DNA of 64,000 nucleotides from Ancylostoma caninum (Eukaryota > Nematoda > Chromadorea > Rhabditida > Ancylostomatidae). This document shows, piece after piece, positions 50,890-62,213 of this stretch; the stretch's first letter is position 1; every line of letters begins with the position of its first letter. Below the pieces are notes generated by a model. That model was given only the letters and a program-made list of their open reading frames with translations, did not search any database and had not been told where the DNA came from. The translations under genes and the position numbers were made by a program. The DNA lies in assembly GCA_037903475.1 (NCBI GenBank), contig JBAJFG010000560.1, positions 806,001 through 870,000 of the forward strand, read 5' to 3'.

Positions 50890-51959
50890 CCAGCAGACGT
50901 TCCCCCACGTGCTCTCGCGACTACCCCGACGTCATATCCATCTACCATCTACCTCCGATGTCGTCTACATCCTCAGTGAAAAGAACGCTCGACCGCCGCA
51001 GGCCGTAGACACGTGCGTCTGAGCTGCGTCGGCGATGCGACTAATCCATCATAGAGACGAACGCGCGTCAAACGCACGCATCTGGTATAAATTGTATCAT
51101 CGACTGATCGATGATCCTCGTTCTATTCTCATTACTCCTAATACAAGGCACACTTTACTCACTATTCTCCTGGCATTGCTCGTACTCTCTACAGTCAGTA
51201 ATGAATGTACCATCACTGAACACCTACATTGTATGTTCGGACAAGAGAAAGTCCAAGGGTCCAAAGCGCAACCATCCGCCCTATAGGTCGACAAGAATTG
51301 CCATTAAAGGAAGTTTTTCACCGCAAGGATCACATTTGAGATCCTCACCTCAGCCGAACATATGCGAGCCGCTGAGCACGAATGTGCACTTAAGTTCTTA
51401 GAGTAACATCGAAAACCCTCTTTGGCCGAGAATTCCGAAATTCCGGCCAAAGAATCCCTAACTTGATTCCGCATCAGAAACGTGCTGAGTGTGGGGCAAG
51501 GTTTTCTAACACGGCAATGCTTGTTCATTCGATAATAGCTACTGCCATAAGGTTCATTTTGGTGTGCAATCTCATCTCCTCAGCTCCACATTTTCCAGCT
51601 TCCTGATAGGGAAACTCGTTCGCTCTAGTATCAAATTTAGCCTCCGAAATAGGATTTTTTTTGCTGTTCTTCCCAATTTCAAGTATATTGCTGGAATCAT
51701 CGCGTCGACTAGGACCGGATTCTGTTGATATCCCCATACCTATTATGAACTGATACATTGCCCAGTTGCCCTAGAATGAGAACTCTTGAACACTCATCAC
51801 CGCTACAAGGATGTTAGGATGAAAGTGAAGGTAAGGGAAGGTGAAGTTGTTGATTAATTACATATACACATGTTATCAAGGTCCCGGCGGACAGCAGTAC
51901 GTCTGGAGGATTCCGGTGGACAGCAGCACGTCGGGGGTATGGGCAGCACGTTGGGGGGG
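50890..51959. other. Unassigned; weak secreted-like frames
   Basis: Two overlapping plus frames (51035-51286 and 51111-51401) each begin with a signal-peptide-like hydrophobic run (LLTILLALLVLSTVS; MILVLFSLLLIQGTLYS). The first continues NECTITEHLHC. No family recognised; possibly a remnant of a retroelement third gene or of an exon. A minus frame (51758-51525) is unsupported. Confidence 0.2.
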
Positions 51960-52060
51960 GGGACGGCGTAGCCGAGTGGGCAGCACGTTTTGCTAAACGG
52001 AACGTCGATACACGTTCCCCCAATTCAAGAAGTGGGCGGAACGATGGGGTTTCGATCTGC
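51960..52060 (+). ncRNA. tRNA-Leu/Ser-like SINE or tRNA pseudogene candidate
   Basis: GGCGTAGCCGAGTGGGCAGC matches the 5' half of a class II tRNA (A box TAGCCGAGTGGGC). GGTTTCGATC about 80 bp on resembles a B box. The intervening GGAACGTCGATACACGTTCC can form a long arm. I could not complete an acceptor stem. Just upstream, the phrase GGACAGCAGCACGT is repeated three times. A tRNA-derived SINE is more likely than an active tRNA. Confidence 0.3.
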
Positions 52061-52254
52061 TCTTCAATGGCACAATTGTCTAAAAAAAAATGATAAATAG
52101 CGGTGTAATCAGCCCAGAATAAGAGGCAAAGGTGTTGTTGTTCTTGTGCAACTACCTTTGTGCGTCAATTTTGACCAATTCAGTCGAGAGTGTTTATGAA
52201 ATATAAATTCTTGTGTTTAACGATACCCAAAATTGGCAAACTTCTTCAGTCCTT

Positions 52255-52294
52255 TTCAGCCAACGTTTAGGCTTATTAGCCTTCTTCAGAGCCT
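52255..52294 (-). ncRNA. Hammerhead-like motif, GAAA altered
   Basis: On the minus strand CTGAAGA (52289-52283) is followed by stem II GGCT-AATA-AGCC, a perfect 4-bp stem. Then comes TAAAC in place of GAAAC, and GTTGGC. The changed G of the GAAA box should abolish cleavage. Confidence 0.45.
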
Positions 52295-52552
52295 GAAAGC
52301 GCTACACAACTCGCGGACTCTAGCGGACCAAGTGCTCAAATCACCTATCATTTCCATAATTTGCTCCGTATTGGCACTGCCATAAGAGAGTCCTGCAATC
52401 ACAATTCTGACATTTTTACCCACATATATCAACGCAAAGTACTTCATAAGCTCCATGCACGACTGTCATTTGATCTCGCCATGTTGCAAATTCAAATAAA
52501 TTCCTGGGTTCAACGGTACCTGATATTGATAAACCTAGATCTTTATTCGTTT

Positions 52553-52592
52553 CGGCCAACGTTTCTGCTTATTAGTCTTCTTCAGGGCCTGA
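52553..52592 (-). ncRNA. Hammerhead-like motif of PLE
   Basis: On the minus strand CTGAAGA (52585-52579), a weak stem II (GACTAATAAGC), GAAAC (52565-52561), then GTTGGCC, with GGCC upstream able to pair as stem I. Confidence 0.5.
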
Positions 52593-52767
52593 AGGGGCCA
52601 CGCATTTTATGGACTCTACCAGACAAAGTGCATCAGCAGATCAAGCCAAAAGCTCAACACGTTATTTTCCAATCAGTAGAAAGTCCTCAAAGCTTGAACA
52701 AACCTTCGGTCATTCCTAGTCACAACTGCCTAGTAACGAATACAGATGGCAAGTGAAAACTCACCGG

Positions 52768-53110
52768 TTCAATTACGTTTAAGATCAAAATGACGCAAAT
52801 ATGATGCCAGTTCATTTGTTATTGTCAGACGTTCATCCTTCCGGCTCATTTGCGGGCATCTGGCTTCTATCCAGAATATTTTAATTGTTCTTGGTGTTTT
52901 TATTTCAGTTTCATGATCTAGTGTGCTTACTTGGACTTCGAAATCGTTGCCGTTAAGTCTGCTTAGCCGATGTGTCCTTAGTGGTTTTGGTTCACAACAG
53001 TTTTGTTTTACATCTAAGTGTTCTTTGAATCTGAGAATTGAGAGTCGCGCTGATTCACCTATTTAATTGTCGCCACAAAGTATGCACGATATCTGGGCTG
53101 GTAATAAACC
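52768..53110 (-). pseudogene. PLE GIY-YIG endonuclease remnant, minus strand
   Basis: Reads PDIVHTLCGDN, a stop where Tyr is expected, IGESARLSI, RFKEHLD, THRLSRLNGNDFEVQV, then TIKIFWIEARCP and KDERLTITNELASYL, ending FDLKRN. The end aligns with that of the 1-352 fragment (ALEALWIFARAP, NEQMSITSDLMPFL). The first GIY-YIG Tyr codon is probably mutated to a stop. Not functional. Confidence 0.65.
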
Positions 53111-54777
53111 CCTAAACCCCTAGATGTTGTGAGCTCTGAGCTGCCAACGTGTGGTGACAGTCTCCTTAACATTTGTCTCGACATCGGGCTAAGTTGAATG
53201 ACTACATCGCGACAGTGGTCGGGAACCATGTTGGTGACATCGTAGTCATGAGGCGCAGACGACAAAAGTTACCCACCCGGACGGAGTTCGTGAACATCCA
53301 GTTCGTTGACATGACAACGGTCTAGCATCGACAGAGGTCATTCGTAGGCCAGGATCAGAACATAGCTCTTTTGAAATACCGCAGCTCTTCGAAGCTCCAA
53401 ACCTTCGCCCATATCGTTTGTTCGGTCCAATCGTAAGCTCGATATGCAGTCCGATGTTAAAGCCCAACACGACAAGAATTTCAGATATTTTAGAGAAGCG
53501 TCAAGCACCTCGGAGAAAACGCTCATAAGCAGCCTTTCACCTTGTAAGAGGATCTGTGAAATGGATGTTAAACAATACAATAAAAAAATCCACGAGAACG
53601 CCAAACAAGAATTTTAAGTGCTGGCAAAGCATTAAAAAACCTCCTGCAAGGTCTAGACTCCTTGGGAGTAATTTGAAATGTGAGCCGCTCGAGGAGCCGC
53701 TGGAATGGTGTTGTGGCTGTCTGAAAAGCTTCACTGAAGTGATGTACCTAGCTGGAAATTATGCCGAGGAGACCTTCCCGGCGCATCTCTGTATCTAAAG
53801 GTTTATATCTAAATGTTTTATTTGAACAAGATGTATAACTTAGCAAACACAATAAGTCAATCCGCATGCAAAATCCTCAGAAACCAGATACCCGTCTTGC
53901 TATAGTTTTGCAAAAAACTTGAAAAGTTCAAGAATCGAATTGGCCTAATGCAGCAGTGTTGTCTTCTTAATGACAAATACGCAAACCACTACGCTATGTG
54001 GGCACGTTTCATCTCCTCATGAGGTGCAGTAGAGATGTGTACATTCAAGAAACGAACATCGATGTCTCGCGAAATGCGCGGAAATGTCGCGAACCTACAG
54101 CCAAGGCGTTCGCAGCTTAGCTGCCGCCACATAGGGTTTTACTACCAGGCCGGGTGCATTGTTCCAGAAATCGTAGAGGTTGACGGAGCACATCAAGCAT
54201 ACTAGAGAGAAACCGAGGAAAAATTGACTTCCGTTCCTGAACGTAAAAGTAGGTCTCATCATGGGGACTGTTACAAAACAAGATAGTTCCGAAAGCCTAC
54301 TGATAAAAACATAATTGTCCACTGCAGCTCTTCTCATTCTATTATTAGGACAAAAGCTGAAGTAGTGCGCAATATATTCTACACCACGAGTACCAAGTAG
54401 TGTTTGCTCCAGCGCAGAAGAAAGACGAGAATCTATCCAACTCACCCGTTCGATAGCTCACTCAAACGGATATACGCCTACAAGCTCTCGCACCAAACGC
54501 AAGCGTCATAAGGAGACCATTTCCAGAAAGTGGCGCGTACTACTCCGCAAGAAAAGATCCCCTTATGCATGCTGTTCATATCAGACGAATTGAACGATTC
54601 CATACGCATCTGCTTGATGAAGCCTGGTTTGGACGATTTGGTCAACCTCGTGAACACTCCATCCAGTCGCGTGAAACGCCGTTTGGTAAGAACTTGCCCT
54701 TACAATCGCCTCTGCTCGACATCGAATTGCATCATAAGTCCATCAGCAGAGGTAGATTGTATGATTTCTGGGACCAT
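53111..54777. other. Unassigned spacer between divergent PLE remnants
   Basis: Several short frames on both strands with no recognisable domain. PLE reverse transcriptase would be expected upstream of each endonuclease remnant (that is, here), but I could not identify RT motifs. Confidence 0.3.
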
Positions 54778-55125
54778 GCATACTCTGTGCCCAATTACAT
54801 AGGTGAATCAAAGTGATCCTTTTGATCCTTTAACTCTCAGAATCGAGGAGCACGTAGATGGGAAAAGAAACTTCCGTAAATCAACACCAGTAGGGGCACA
54901 TCGGCTGAGCAGGCATAACGACAACGATTTCGAAGCCCAAGTAAGCGTACTAGTTCAAAAAAAAAGAAACAACCTGAAACAGAAACGAGAAAGACAATTG
55001 AAACTTTCTGGATAAGAGCCGGATGCCTGCAAATGCACCAGAAGGATGAATGTTTAACAATAACGAATGACCTGGCATAACAACTAGATCTGTGTCAGTT
55101 TGATCCTAAACTTGATTGAACCAGT
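54778..55125 (+). pseudogene. PLE GIY-YIG endonuclease remnant, plus strand
   Basis: HTLCANYIGESK, then LRIEEHVDGKRNFRKSTPVG, AHRLSRHNDNDFEAQVSVL, then in another frame KTIETFWIRAGCLQM and KDECLTITNDLA. Same domain and order as the minus-strand copy at 52768-53110, with the YIG Tyr preserved here. At least two frameshifts and stops. Confidence 0.65.
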
Positions 55126-55520
55126 TAGTTCTCAATTTGCCATCTTTATTCGCTACTAGCCAGCTGTGACTAGCTAGGAGTGGAACGACCGAAGGTTTGT
55201 ACTAGCTTCGCGGACTTTTTGCTGATTGGAAAATAACGTGTTGAGCTTCTGGCTTGATCTGCTGATGCAATTTGTCTGGTAGAGTCCATGAATTGCGTGG
55301 CCCTTTCAGGCCCTGAAGAAGACTGATAAGCAGAAACGTTGGCCAAAACGAGTAAAGATCTAGGTTTATCAATCTCAGGTACCGTTCAACCCAGAAATTT
55401 ATTTGAATTTGCAACATGGCGAGATCAAATGACAGTCGTACATGGAGCTTATGAAGTACTTTGCACTGATATATGTGGGTAAAAATGTCAGAATTGTGAT
55501 TGCAGGAATCTCTCATGGCA
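55126..55520 (+). mobile_element. Penelope-like element terminal region
   Basis: Follows the endonuclease remnant. Contains the hammerhead-like motif at 55307-55344 and then text matching the minus-strand copy at 52361-52600. Minus-strand frame 55516-55202 is antisense to the element. Confidence 0.6.
55307..55344 (+). ncRNA. Hammerhead-like motif of PLE
   Basis: CTGAAGA (55313-55319), weak stem II (GACTGATAAGC), GAAA (55333-55336), then CGTTGGCC. GGCC occurs directly before the core and can pair with the 3' GGCC as stem I. Confidence 0.5.
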
Positions 55521-55698
55521 GTGCCAATATGGAGCTAATTATGAAAATGATAGGTGATTTGATGCATTGCGAAATGAATACCACAATTGTTGTAGAATTC
55601 AACATGCCAAAACTCAGCTCGATTCTTCCAATCCAAACAATTCTTGCAATCTAGCCGCCTAAAATTTGCGAAAAGATCTAATGTTTTGTTATGACGTA

Positions 55699-56000
55699 TA
55701 GTGGAGTCGTTTTGACAGTGCGTTTTCCGCGACAGCGGCTCCCTGGCATTGGAGCACGCAGCGCGGTCGGTCAAAAAGTTGACCTATGATTCATCTAGTA
55801 TCTTTGAAGAGTTTTGTAGCTTGTTTCTCCTTATATTGTTCTTTCTCAGCTCTTAGAACAAATGAAGAAGGGAACAGACGATAAAACCCGTCAAAGAAGC
55901 CGGATCCATCGTGGGTCAACTGTTTGACCAACCGCACTGCGTGCTCCAATGCCAGCGGGGCCGCTACCGCGGAGAACGCACTGTCAAAACGACTCCACTA
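55699..56000. mobile_element. MITE with about 95-bp TIRs, TA flanks
   Basis: 302 bp. Both ends read TAGTGGAGTCGTTTTGACAG and stay complementary for about 95 bp (including GGCATTGGAGCACGCAG) with a few changes. TA on both sides (55697-55698 and 56001-56002). No coding. The 79-codon minus frame at 55774-55535 enters it and is not supported. Confidence 0.8.
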
Positions 56001-56002
56001 TA

Positions 56003-57917
56003 CTTCAAAATGTCAAGGATAATAGCAGGGGTGCTAACATTCTTGATTTTGTGTTATAAAGCAGCATACCTTTAATTTCTGATAACAGGATTGTACCGCC
56101 AGTTGGTCTGGGTGTCCACAGCAGTATTAAATTCAAATACTTAGTATTGCGAAAAATAGGTACCAGACCCATGTTTCAGTTTTACATCGGGTCATTAGGC
56201 ACCCATGCTTTGAAGACCACCTGACTGTGAAGTCCATTCTCTGAAGTCCATTTGCGACCCATTTGGCGAGGTTTGTTTGGCAACCTAGGAAACGGGTTTG
56301 CAGACGAGCCAGGCAACCGAACTTCGCCAAATGTCTCGCCGAACATGATGTCCCGCCAAATGGGTCGCCATGCAAACCCTACCAAACAGGTCGTCATACA
56401 AACCTTGCCAAATAGGTCGCCATACAAATCTTGCTAGGTGGTCATGCAAAAATTGCGCGTCAACATTGCACGTGACATTCCGCCACGTACTACAATTTCC
56501 TCCCATCGCCAGGAGAGGCCTCCAAGATTACCACAATGTTCAAGTTTTACATTTAATGGCCAGATCCAGCAAGTAGTTTGGGTGAAGTACCTCCTCAAGC
56601 AGTTGAACCGATGACATCCATTGATTCCGTGCCTGGAGGCACGAAATACGTAGACAACTGATTGTACAGATATGTAGGAAATGACATACATATTTAGATA
56701 TTTAGATAGACGCATGGATACCAATGTACACATTACCCAGCATTTTAATAAACCAATTTGTTGCTTCAGCTCGGCTCAATCTTAGTGCCCACGACTTCCA
56801 AATGAACGCCCTCCGCGATAATGAGCAGCTATCACGGAATCACGCTCGCACTGTCATGTAAGTCCACCTTATGTACCCACAGAAATGAATAATTTCGCTC
56901 GGCGTTCTCCTGGAGAAGAGCTTTTTTATATTTGTTGCTATTTTATCACACCATATCACTCAATTCACTCTCAAGGCAGAGTCCAATCATAAACTCTATC
57001 TAATACAAGATTTCGGAAATGATTTCTGAGGTGAGACTCTGCTTTCAAGCATTCAGTAAGCAGACCATCCGAAAGTAGCAACTGGACTGCGCATAGGCAA
57101 CCGGACTAGATGCGTACACGAAGTACAACAAACAACATCGTCAAAAACGAAAAACAAGATGTTTCCCATCATACAGCTAGCAACTTCGACAATATGTTCC
57201 TTCACTGGTCCAACTCCTTGGATAGAGACAGGTGTTAGACAAGTGCAAAGACTGCTGAAGACAGTCTGCACAAGACCAGAAAACATTTTAAAAAATACCA
57301 GAATATGTGGAAATTCTCCAATGATGGCTTGAAATCAAAGAAAGGAACAAACAAGGCTCAAATACAAAATTAGAGATAGGCATATAAGAAAAGGCAAATA
57401 CGAAGAATCAAAAAGTAACAAACAACACCCAAATATAAAATTAGACAGAAATAAGAAAATGCAATCATAAAGAAATATCTCACGAAAAGTTCACCAAAAC
57501 GAACGGAACAACGTAGAAATGAACTAGTCTGAGAAGCACGGTTTTTTTTGGGGGGGGGGGGGGTGGAGCAGAGGATAGTCAAATCTTTAGGGCCGGCTGT
57601 TCATGTTTTTGAAAGGAGGTCAAAATGTCCAATACAACCTAGAGGGAAGAGTATTGCGAATGAAGTTGGTGAGGTGGCTTCACAGCAGTATTCCTGAATA
57701 ATTCGTAGAAAACGCCGAAAATCCGGAAAATGGCTCGGGAGAAAGAAGATGCCAGCAGCAGTCGGTCAAGACAGGGACGCTAGTTAATCGTCATCCTTTC
57801 TGAATCTTTTCTTCGACTCCACTTGCCCTGTAGTTCGTACACATCCCATCCCCAGCCCCCCCCCACCGCCTGTCGCCTTAGGAATTGTTTCCCCGTTCTG
57901 TATGTACGATATATGTA
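56003..57917. other. Unassigned, with a short tandem repeat and a G run
   Basis: At about 56250-56450 a 26-bp unit (CCAAATAGGTCGCCATACAA core) is repeated about four times with changes, giving overlapping frames on both strands. G12 at 57550. No supported gene. Confidence 0.4.
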
Positions 57918-58129
57918 CAGTGCGTTTCATAATTATACGACACCCCCCAAAATTCCCACTCCTGCTCTTTCTGGGAACCGAACAAATTTCTCTTTATTAC
58001 CATGCTCGTCAAATAACCCTGGTGCCAACATTTCGACCGCACCACTGCTACTTCTGTTTTTTAAAATGCCAATTTTCCTGTTTTTCTTGTTCTCATGTGG
58101 TGAAGTAGCTTAACATTTCAACAAGTTTA

Positions 58130-58770
58130 TTACATTCTCGATTGTAATGACAAAGAACTAGTAATTTATTGGGCCTCCTTGATTCGAAAGGACTTCACAT
58201 AGCCGGTTTGGCATACTTCTTGTTAGGTTCCCGAGTAGCTCAGTGTCGATTGTGACCGGCATAGACTCGGCGGGAAAGTATGCTCCACAGGTTCTCCATA
58301 GGATTAAGATCTGGACTGCATGCCGGCCACTCTAGCAGCTCCACTCCGTGAGCACATAAAAACTCAAGAGTTGACCTACTCACATGGATCCTGGCGTTAT
58401 CTTGCTGGAATCTGTACAATTGCAGCCGTCTTTCCCTGAGGAACGGAAAGAGGTGGCCAGCTAGAACTTCCGGTACTTTGTGCTATCCATTCGCATACTA
58501 GGGAATGCCAGCTCTAACTTCCCGTCTTCACAAAATGCTCCCTAAACCATCAGCGAGCCACCCCCAAATTTTCTCTTACTAAAAAATCTCGGTTCCTTCC
58601 TGGCATCTCTCCAGTAACCTTCCTGCCCATCGCAACCATCAAGATTAAATTTCTTTTCGTCAGACCACACGATCTGGAACAATATCTGAATTGTTTTCCA
58701 TCTACGAGATTGCTTCCAAAAAATCACTCAAATCGTTCACCTTGCTCCAGTCAGTTTACGTGTTCTCCTG
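58130..58770 (-). pseudogene. Tc1-like transposase, catalytic DD34E part
   Basis: Resumes with QEN, a stop, TDWSK at 58769-58741. A 67-nt GT-AG intron (58740-58674) separates it from IVWSDEKKFNLDG, which holds the first catalytic Asp, and FGGGSLMV. An in-frame TAG replaces the Trp codon of MVWG. After a frameshift near 58455, FQQDNARIHVSRSTLEFL carries the second Asp and SPDLNPMENLW the Glu, 34 residues apart (DD34E). Frameshifts and stops make it dead, but the catalytic triad is still readable. Confidence 0.85.
58674..58740 (-). other. Intron in Tc1-like transposase
   Basis: On the minus strand it begins GTGAACGATTTGAG and ends ATTGTTCCAG. Removing it joins TDWSK to IVWSDEKKF, restoring the family alignment. 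The intron contains in-frame stops. Confidence 0.75.
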
Positions 58771-60145
58771 GGTGTAGGCCCTTCTGGTCCCACCGTAATC
58801 GTCCCGTAATTAATGAGCTAGGGCGATCACGCCCTCATTACGTGTGGCACCCCGCAATGGGCTGGGCACGCGGCAAAATGCGGACGAGTTATCTTTTTCG
58901 TTTTACAGTTTTCGTCCGAATGAGCAGTATTTTTGCGATTGTGGTCGAGAATAGTATGAAAAACGAACTAGTTGTAAAACAGAAAGCAAAATTACCTTAA
59001 CCTTCCTGTAGAACTATATAATTTGGAGCGTTCGAGGATGCTTCATACTATGCAGTTTCCTCATTCGCTTCTAATTTGATTTCTCTTCCGCAAAACTTTT
59101 AACAAACCCTATGTAATTGTCACCGAGCTTTACCTTTTGAAATGAAATGTTCACAGTATTCGGAATTCAATTAGAACTGTGTTATCCTCTCATAATAGCC
59201 TTTCAAAGTACCACTTCAACATAGTTCAACTACATCCACTAAATGAAGGCAGCTAATTTATTAACTATTAGGCCATGGTTTCACGTGTTATGCCGTGACC
59301 TATGACTTCCTATATCCCCAGGCAGGGCCGCAGGGGATTATTTACACACAGGTATATGTGACCTTACAAGAGAAACCGGTATCGATTCGAAACATGATTC
59401 ATATAATTTGATTCATATAATTCATCCTAAAACGAAATACTAAGACATACATATACGTAAAAATGAGCTTCCTCTTGCTATTGACCTATTACTTTTAATC
59501 ATACACGTTGGAAATTAATTTTTCAACATCTTCTAGAGTTGGTTTCCCTTTTTTAGCGGAAACCTCACTTGCTCACCATGTTCACACTACACATCTGACT
59601 ACACCGAGTCAAATCGAGTAAAGATGTGAACAAAATGTTTGAAGTTATCGACTAGTTGCAAAATCCAAAAAGTCGAGGTGCTTCAAATATGAACAGCTCG
59701 AAAAGAGTGGGAAATCTAGTAATTCGAAACGGTGACTACGCGAAAAGCTCTAAATTCTAGTTATCGGGAGTATGAACTACCTCTTTTCTCTGTCTATCCC
59801 ACCCTCACAATAAAGGCGCGCGAGGAAATCCTGGCTTTCTAGGAGTAGAAATAGAAAACATAGAGGTCGAAGCTTACGAGAATTTGTTCATTCACAATGT
59901 GTGTGGAAAACGATAACTTATTAAAGCTCTCTTATAGCTCGAAAGAAACTGGTAAGTAAATTGGAAGGTATGACTAGTTGTGAAACTCGTCCATCATTTT
60001 AGATGATTGTCGTAAACGTCGCGAAGCGACAAGATGACCTCTTGGCACCTCATTAGCGGGCAGCCAATCGCGGGATCTTCCAGCCAATCACAGCGCTTCT
60101 ATAATATGGCCCTTAATTACAGCGGTCCAGAAGGGCCGTCTCCCT
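58771..60145. mobile_element. Nested MULE-like insertion (about 1.37 kb)
   Basis: Inserted in the Tc1 transposase with GTTCTCCTG duplicated at 58762-58770 and 60146-60154 (10 bp if the preceding T is counted). The ends share GGCCCTTCTGGWCC and GTAAT in inverted orientation. The size of the duplication fits the Mutator group. A plus frame at 58710-59000 crosses the left edge; no transposase is recognised inside, so it is non-autonomous. It contains CCAATCACAGCGC/CCAATCGCGGG-type repeats near 60060-60095. Confidence 0.75.
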
Positions 60146-60154
60146 GTTCTCCTG

Positions 60155-60565
60155 AGCAAAGTTGAGCCTGGCCCGCTTGTGTTCCTCCGTAATCCAAGGC
60201 GTTTTTGTCAGTACGGCATGGTGGATGTGACCGCTTCTACGGATTGTTCTCCACACGGTGGAACGAGAGATTGGAAGCTGCACATCTGCACGGATCTGGC
60301 AGAGTGTCGCGGTTGAATTGGATGCTGTTCTACAAATCCGCCTCTCATCCTGACACTTAACCTTGCGGGAGCGTCCACAGGATTTCTTCTTTCCACATGC
60401 TTGTGGATCACTCAGGTAGCTAGCCAAGACATGACGAGAACGCTTCAATTTCTCCGCAATCTTCTTGTGACTTTCTCCGGCGTCGTTTAAAGCGGAGATA
60501 ACAGCTTGTTCTTCGGCAGCCAAAATAGTAGCTCGAGGCATACTCGTGTAATGATCCCACTCCAT
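60155..60565 (-). pseudogene. Tc1-like transposase, N-terminal DNA-binding part
   Basis: A frame beginning MEWDHYTSMPRATILAAEEQ. It has the Tc1 helix-turn-helix (AVISALNDAGESHKKIAEKL, then RSRHVLASYL), a GRSRKV basic stretch (AT-hook-like), a second helix-turn-helix (ISRSTVWRTIRRSGHI) and TPWITEEHKRARLNFAQEN. At QEN the frame is cut by the nested insertion. The downstream catalytic part resumes at 58770. Confidence 0.85.
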
Positions 60566-60820
60566 CAGAGCTCATTTCGTGATAGGCATATGACGGTAGG
60601 ACTGATTTAGGCGAAGAGTGCGATAACACTGTAACGGGCAAAACAGAAAAATTGCATTAAAAAAGCAGAAGTGGCAGTGGTGCGGTCGGAAAGTTGGCAC
60701 CAGGGTTATTTGACGAGCTGAACACAATGGTAGTAAAGAGAAATTTGTTCGGTTTCCAGGAAGGGCAGAAGTGGAAATTTCGGGGGGTGTCCTATAAGAA
60801 ACACATCTTAGTAGCAGTTT

Positions 60821-62213
60821 CATCATAAGTTATAAAAGATGCACGATCGATCAGCGGTTCCCTCTGTCTGATGAGTAACACATTTTAGACTGATCGCCCT
60901 AACAGTATCACTCTCATCATTGTCCTTCACGCAATACGATACTGCGCACAGGCTTTGTCTAAACGAGCTGATTCCAAATATATGCACCAGAGTCGACCTT
61001 AATCTATCTGACAGCCTCAGAGCGTCAAATACCCTAATAAGTTGTGCAGGCGGCCTCAATTACCTCCCTAGACTATTCTAGCCTATTCTAGCCCTCGATT
61101 TGGAAGAAAATTGAGCACAATAATTGGATCTTATGCATTTTTGGGAGGCCTCTGAAAACAGGCAGAATTATAGCTTTCTATAAATGTCTTTCTAGGGCAT
61201 GAAAACAAAATGTCTATCAAAATTTGAGAAAATGCCAGGAAATCGAAGTTGTTGGCATGCGGTGGAACAAAAATTTTTTCGAGAAAGATAATTTTAAGAA
61301 TAGGTAATCTTATGAACTATGTATTTACTTATTATTATGTATTTGTAAATATTCACATACCATCAAGCTAAGATGTCAAATTAGCCTGAGCGGCAAAAGT
61401 AATAAAGTCATAAAGTCCCTCTACTCGCGTCTCCATCAACGCAGAAGTCTTGCTCACCAGGCTTTTCTGACAATTCAGAACATGTAGAAACGAATGTTCA
61501 AGATCTATCCGCTTTCATAGAGCTGATAGTTAGGACATATAAACATGTGCAACTGATCATTGATGTTCTTTTTTTAATTTTCAGTTCGCTCGAATTTGAA
61601 AGTGTTCGAAAGAAATTGTCCGTAGAAGTTTCTCATGTCTGATATGATGAGGATTCCTTGTAATTGTCTACGAAATGGTGGTATTTCCCTGTTGAATGAA
61701 AAAATTTTCTCCCCCAAACATTCATGATGCGTGATTATTCACTGACCTCTGATTCCCTCGTGAGGCACGAGAGGTGCGAAAACGTGTCCGCGTCCAAGGC
61801 ACAAAGAAAGAAAGCAAAGAATATATTGACGTCTTTGTATTGATTTTTTGGGGTTCATTATAAATAACTGAATTTTTGTAGACGAAAAGCACGAGGTGTC
61901 GGTCGAACTTATGTGCTAAAACAAAGCTAGTAATATATACACGATATATTAACAAACGCAGTGTTGATAATGTACCAGATGACATTCCGAGATGTGAGCA
62001 TTATTCACAAATTGTGATTATTTAAAATAAAAATAAAAAACTAATCCTTGTCAAAAAATATTCGTCGGATTCATTGAAGTTGCCTAACTTCGATGTGATA
62101 CCTACATTGTTGACACGACTTCCAGGCGGAAGCAAATCTAGCTCTTCTTGTTGAGGTGGAACTGCCTTCATATCATCCTTTACCTTCTTTCGCCGTACGT
62201 GGAACACGCTTGC
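60821..62213. other. Unassigned spacer
   Basis: AT-rich. Minus frames at 61985-61722 and 62207-62022 are open. The latter (FHVRRKKVKDDMKAVPPQQ and LLPPGSRVNN) is exon-like and is followed on the minus strand by a donor-like GTAGGT; it could be a further exon or the 3' part of the gene at 62214-62438. Confidence 0.3.

Larger units (their letters stand above)
52240..52756 (-). mobile_element. Penelope-like element terminal region with two hammerhead-like motifs
   Basis: Minus-strand continuation of the PLE endonuclease remnant at 52768-53110. It contains two hammerhead-like cores, 52583-52553 and 52289-52262, as if two terminal repeats or a tandem end were present. The intervening text matches 55202-55516 on the other strand (frames for the shared peptide CNHNSDIFTHIYQ), so both loci are the same family. 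The 131-codon plus frame here is antisense to the element and is not a gene. Confidence 0.65.
57918..60818 (-). mobile_element. Tc1-like transposon, split by another insertion
   Basis: Long terminal inverted repeats: from 57918 (CAGTGCGTTTCATAATTATA, then CGACACCCCCCAAAATTCCC) and the complement ending near 60818. Similarity extends about 200 bp, including AACCGAACAAATTTCTCTTT. TA flanks the left end (57916-57917) and probably the right (60819-60820). Without the nested 1.37-kb insertion it would be about 1.53 kb, normal for Tc1. Confidence 0.85.

Noticed and set aside
52361..52756. 131-codon plus frame
   Set aside because: Antisense to the PLE terminal region. A matching antisense frame exists at 55202-55516, so it is conserved by repeat homology.
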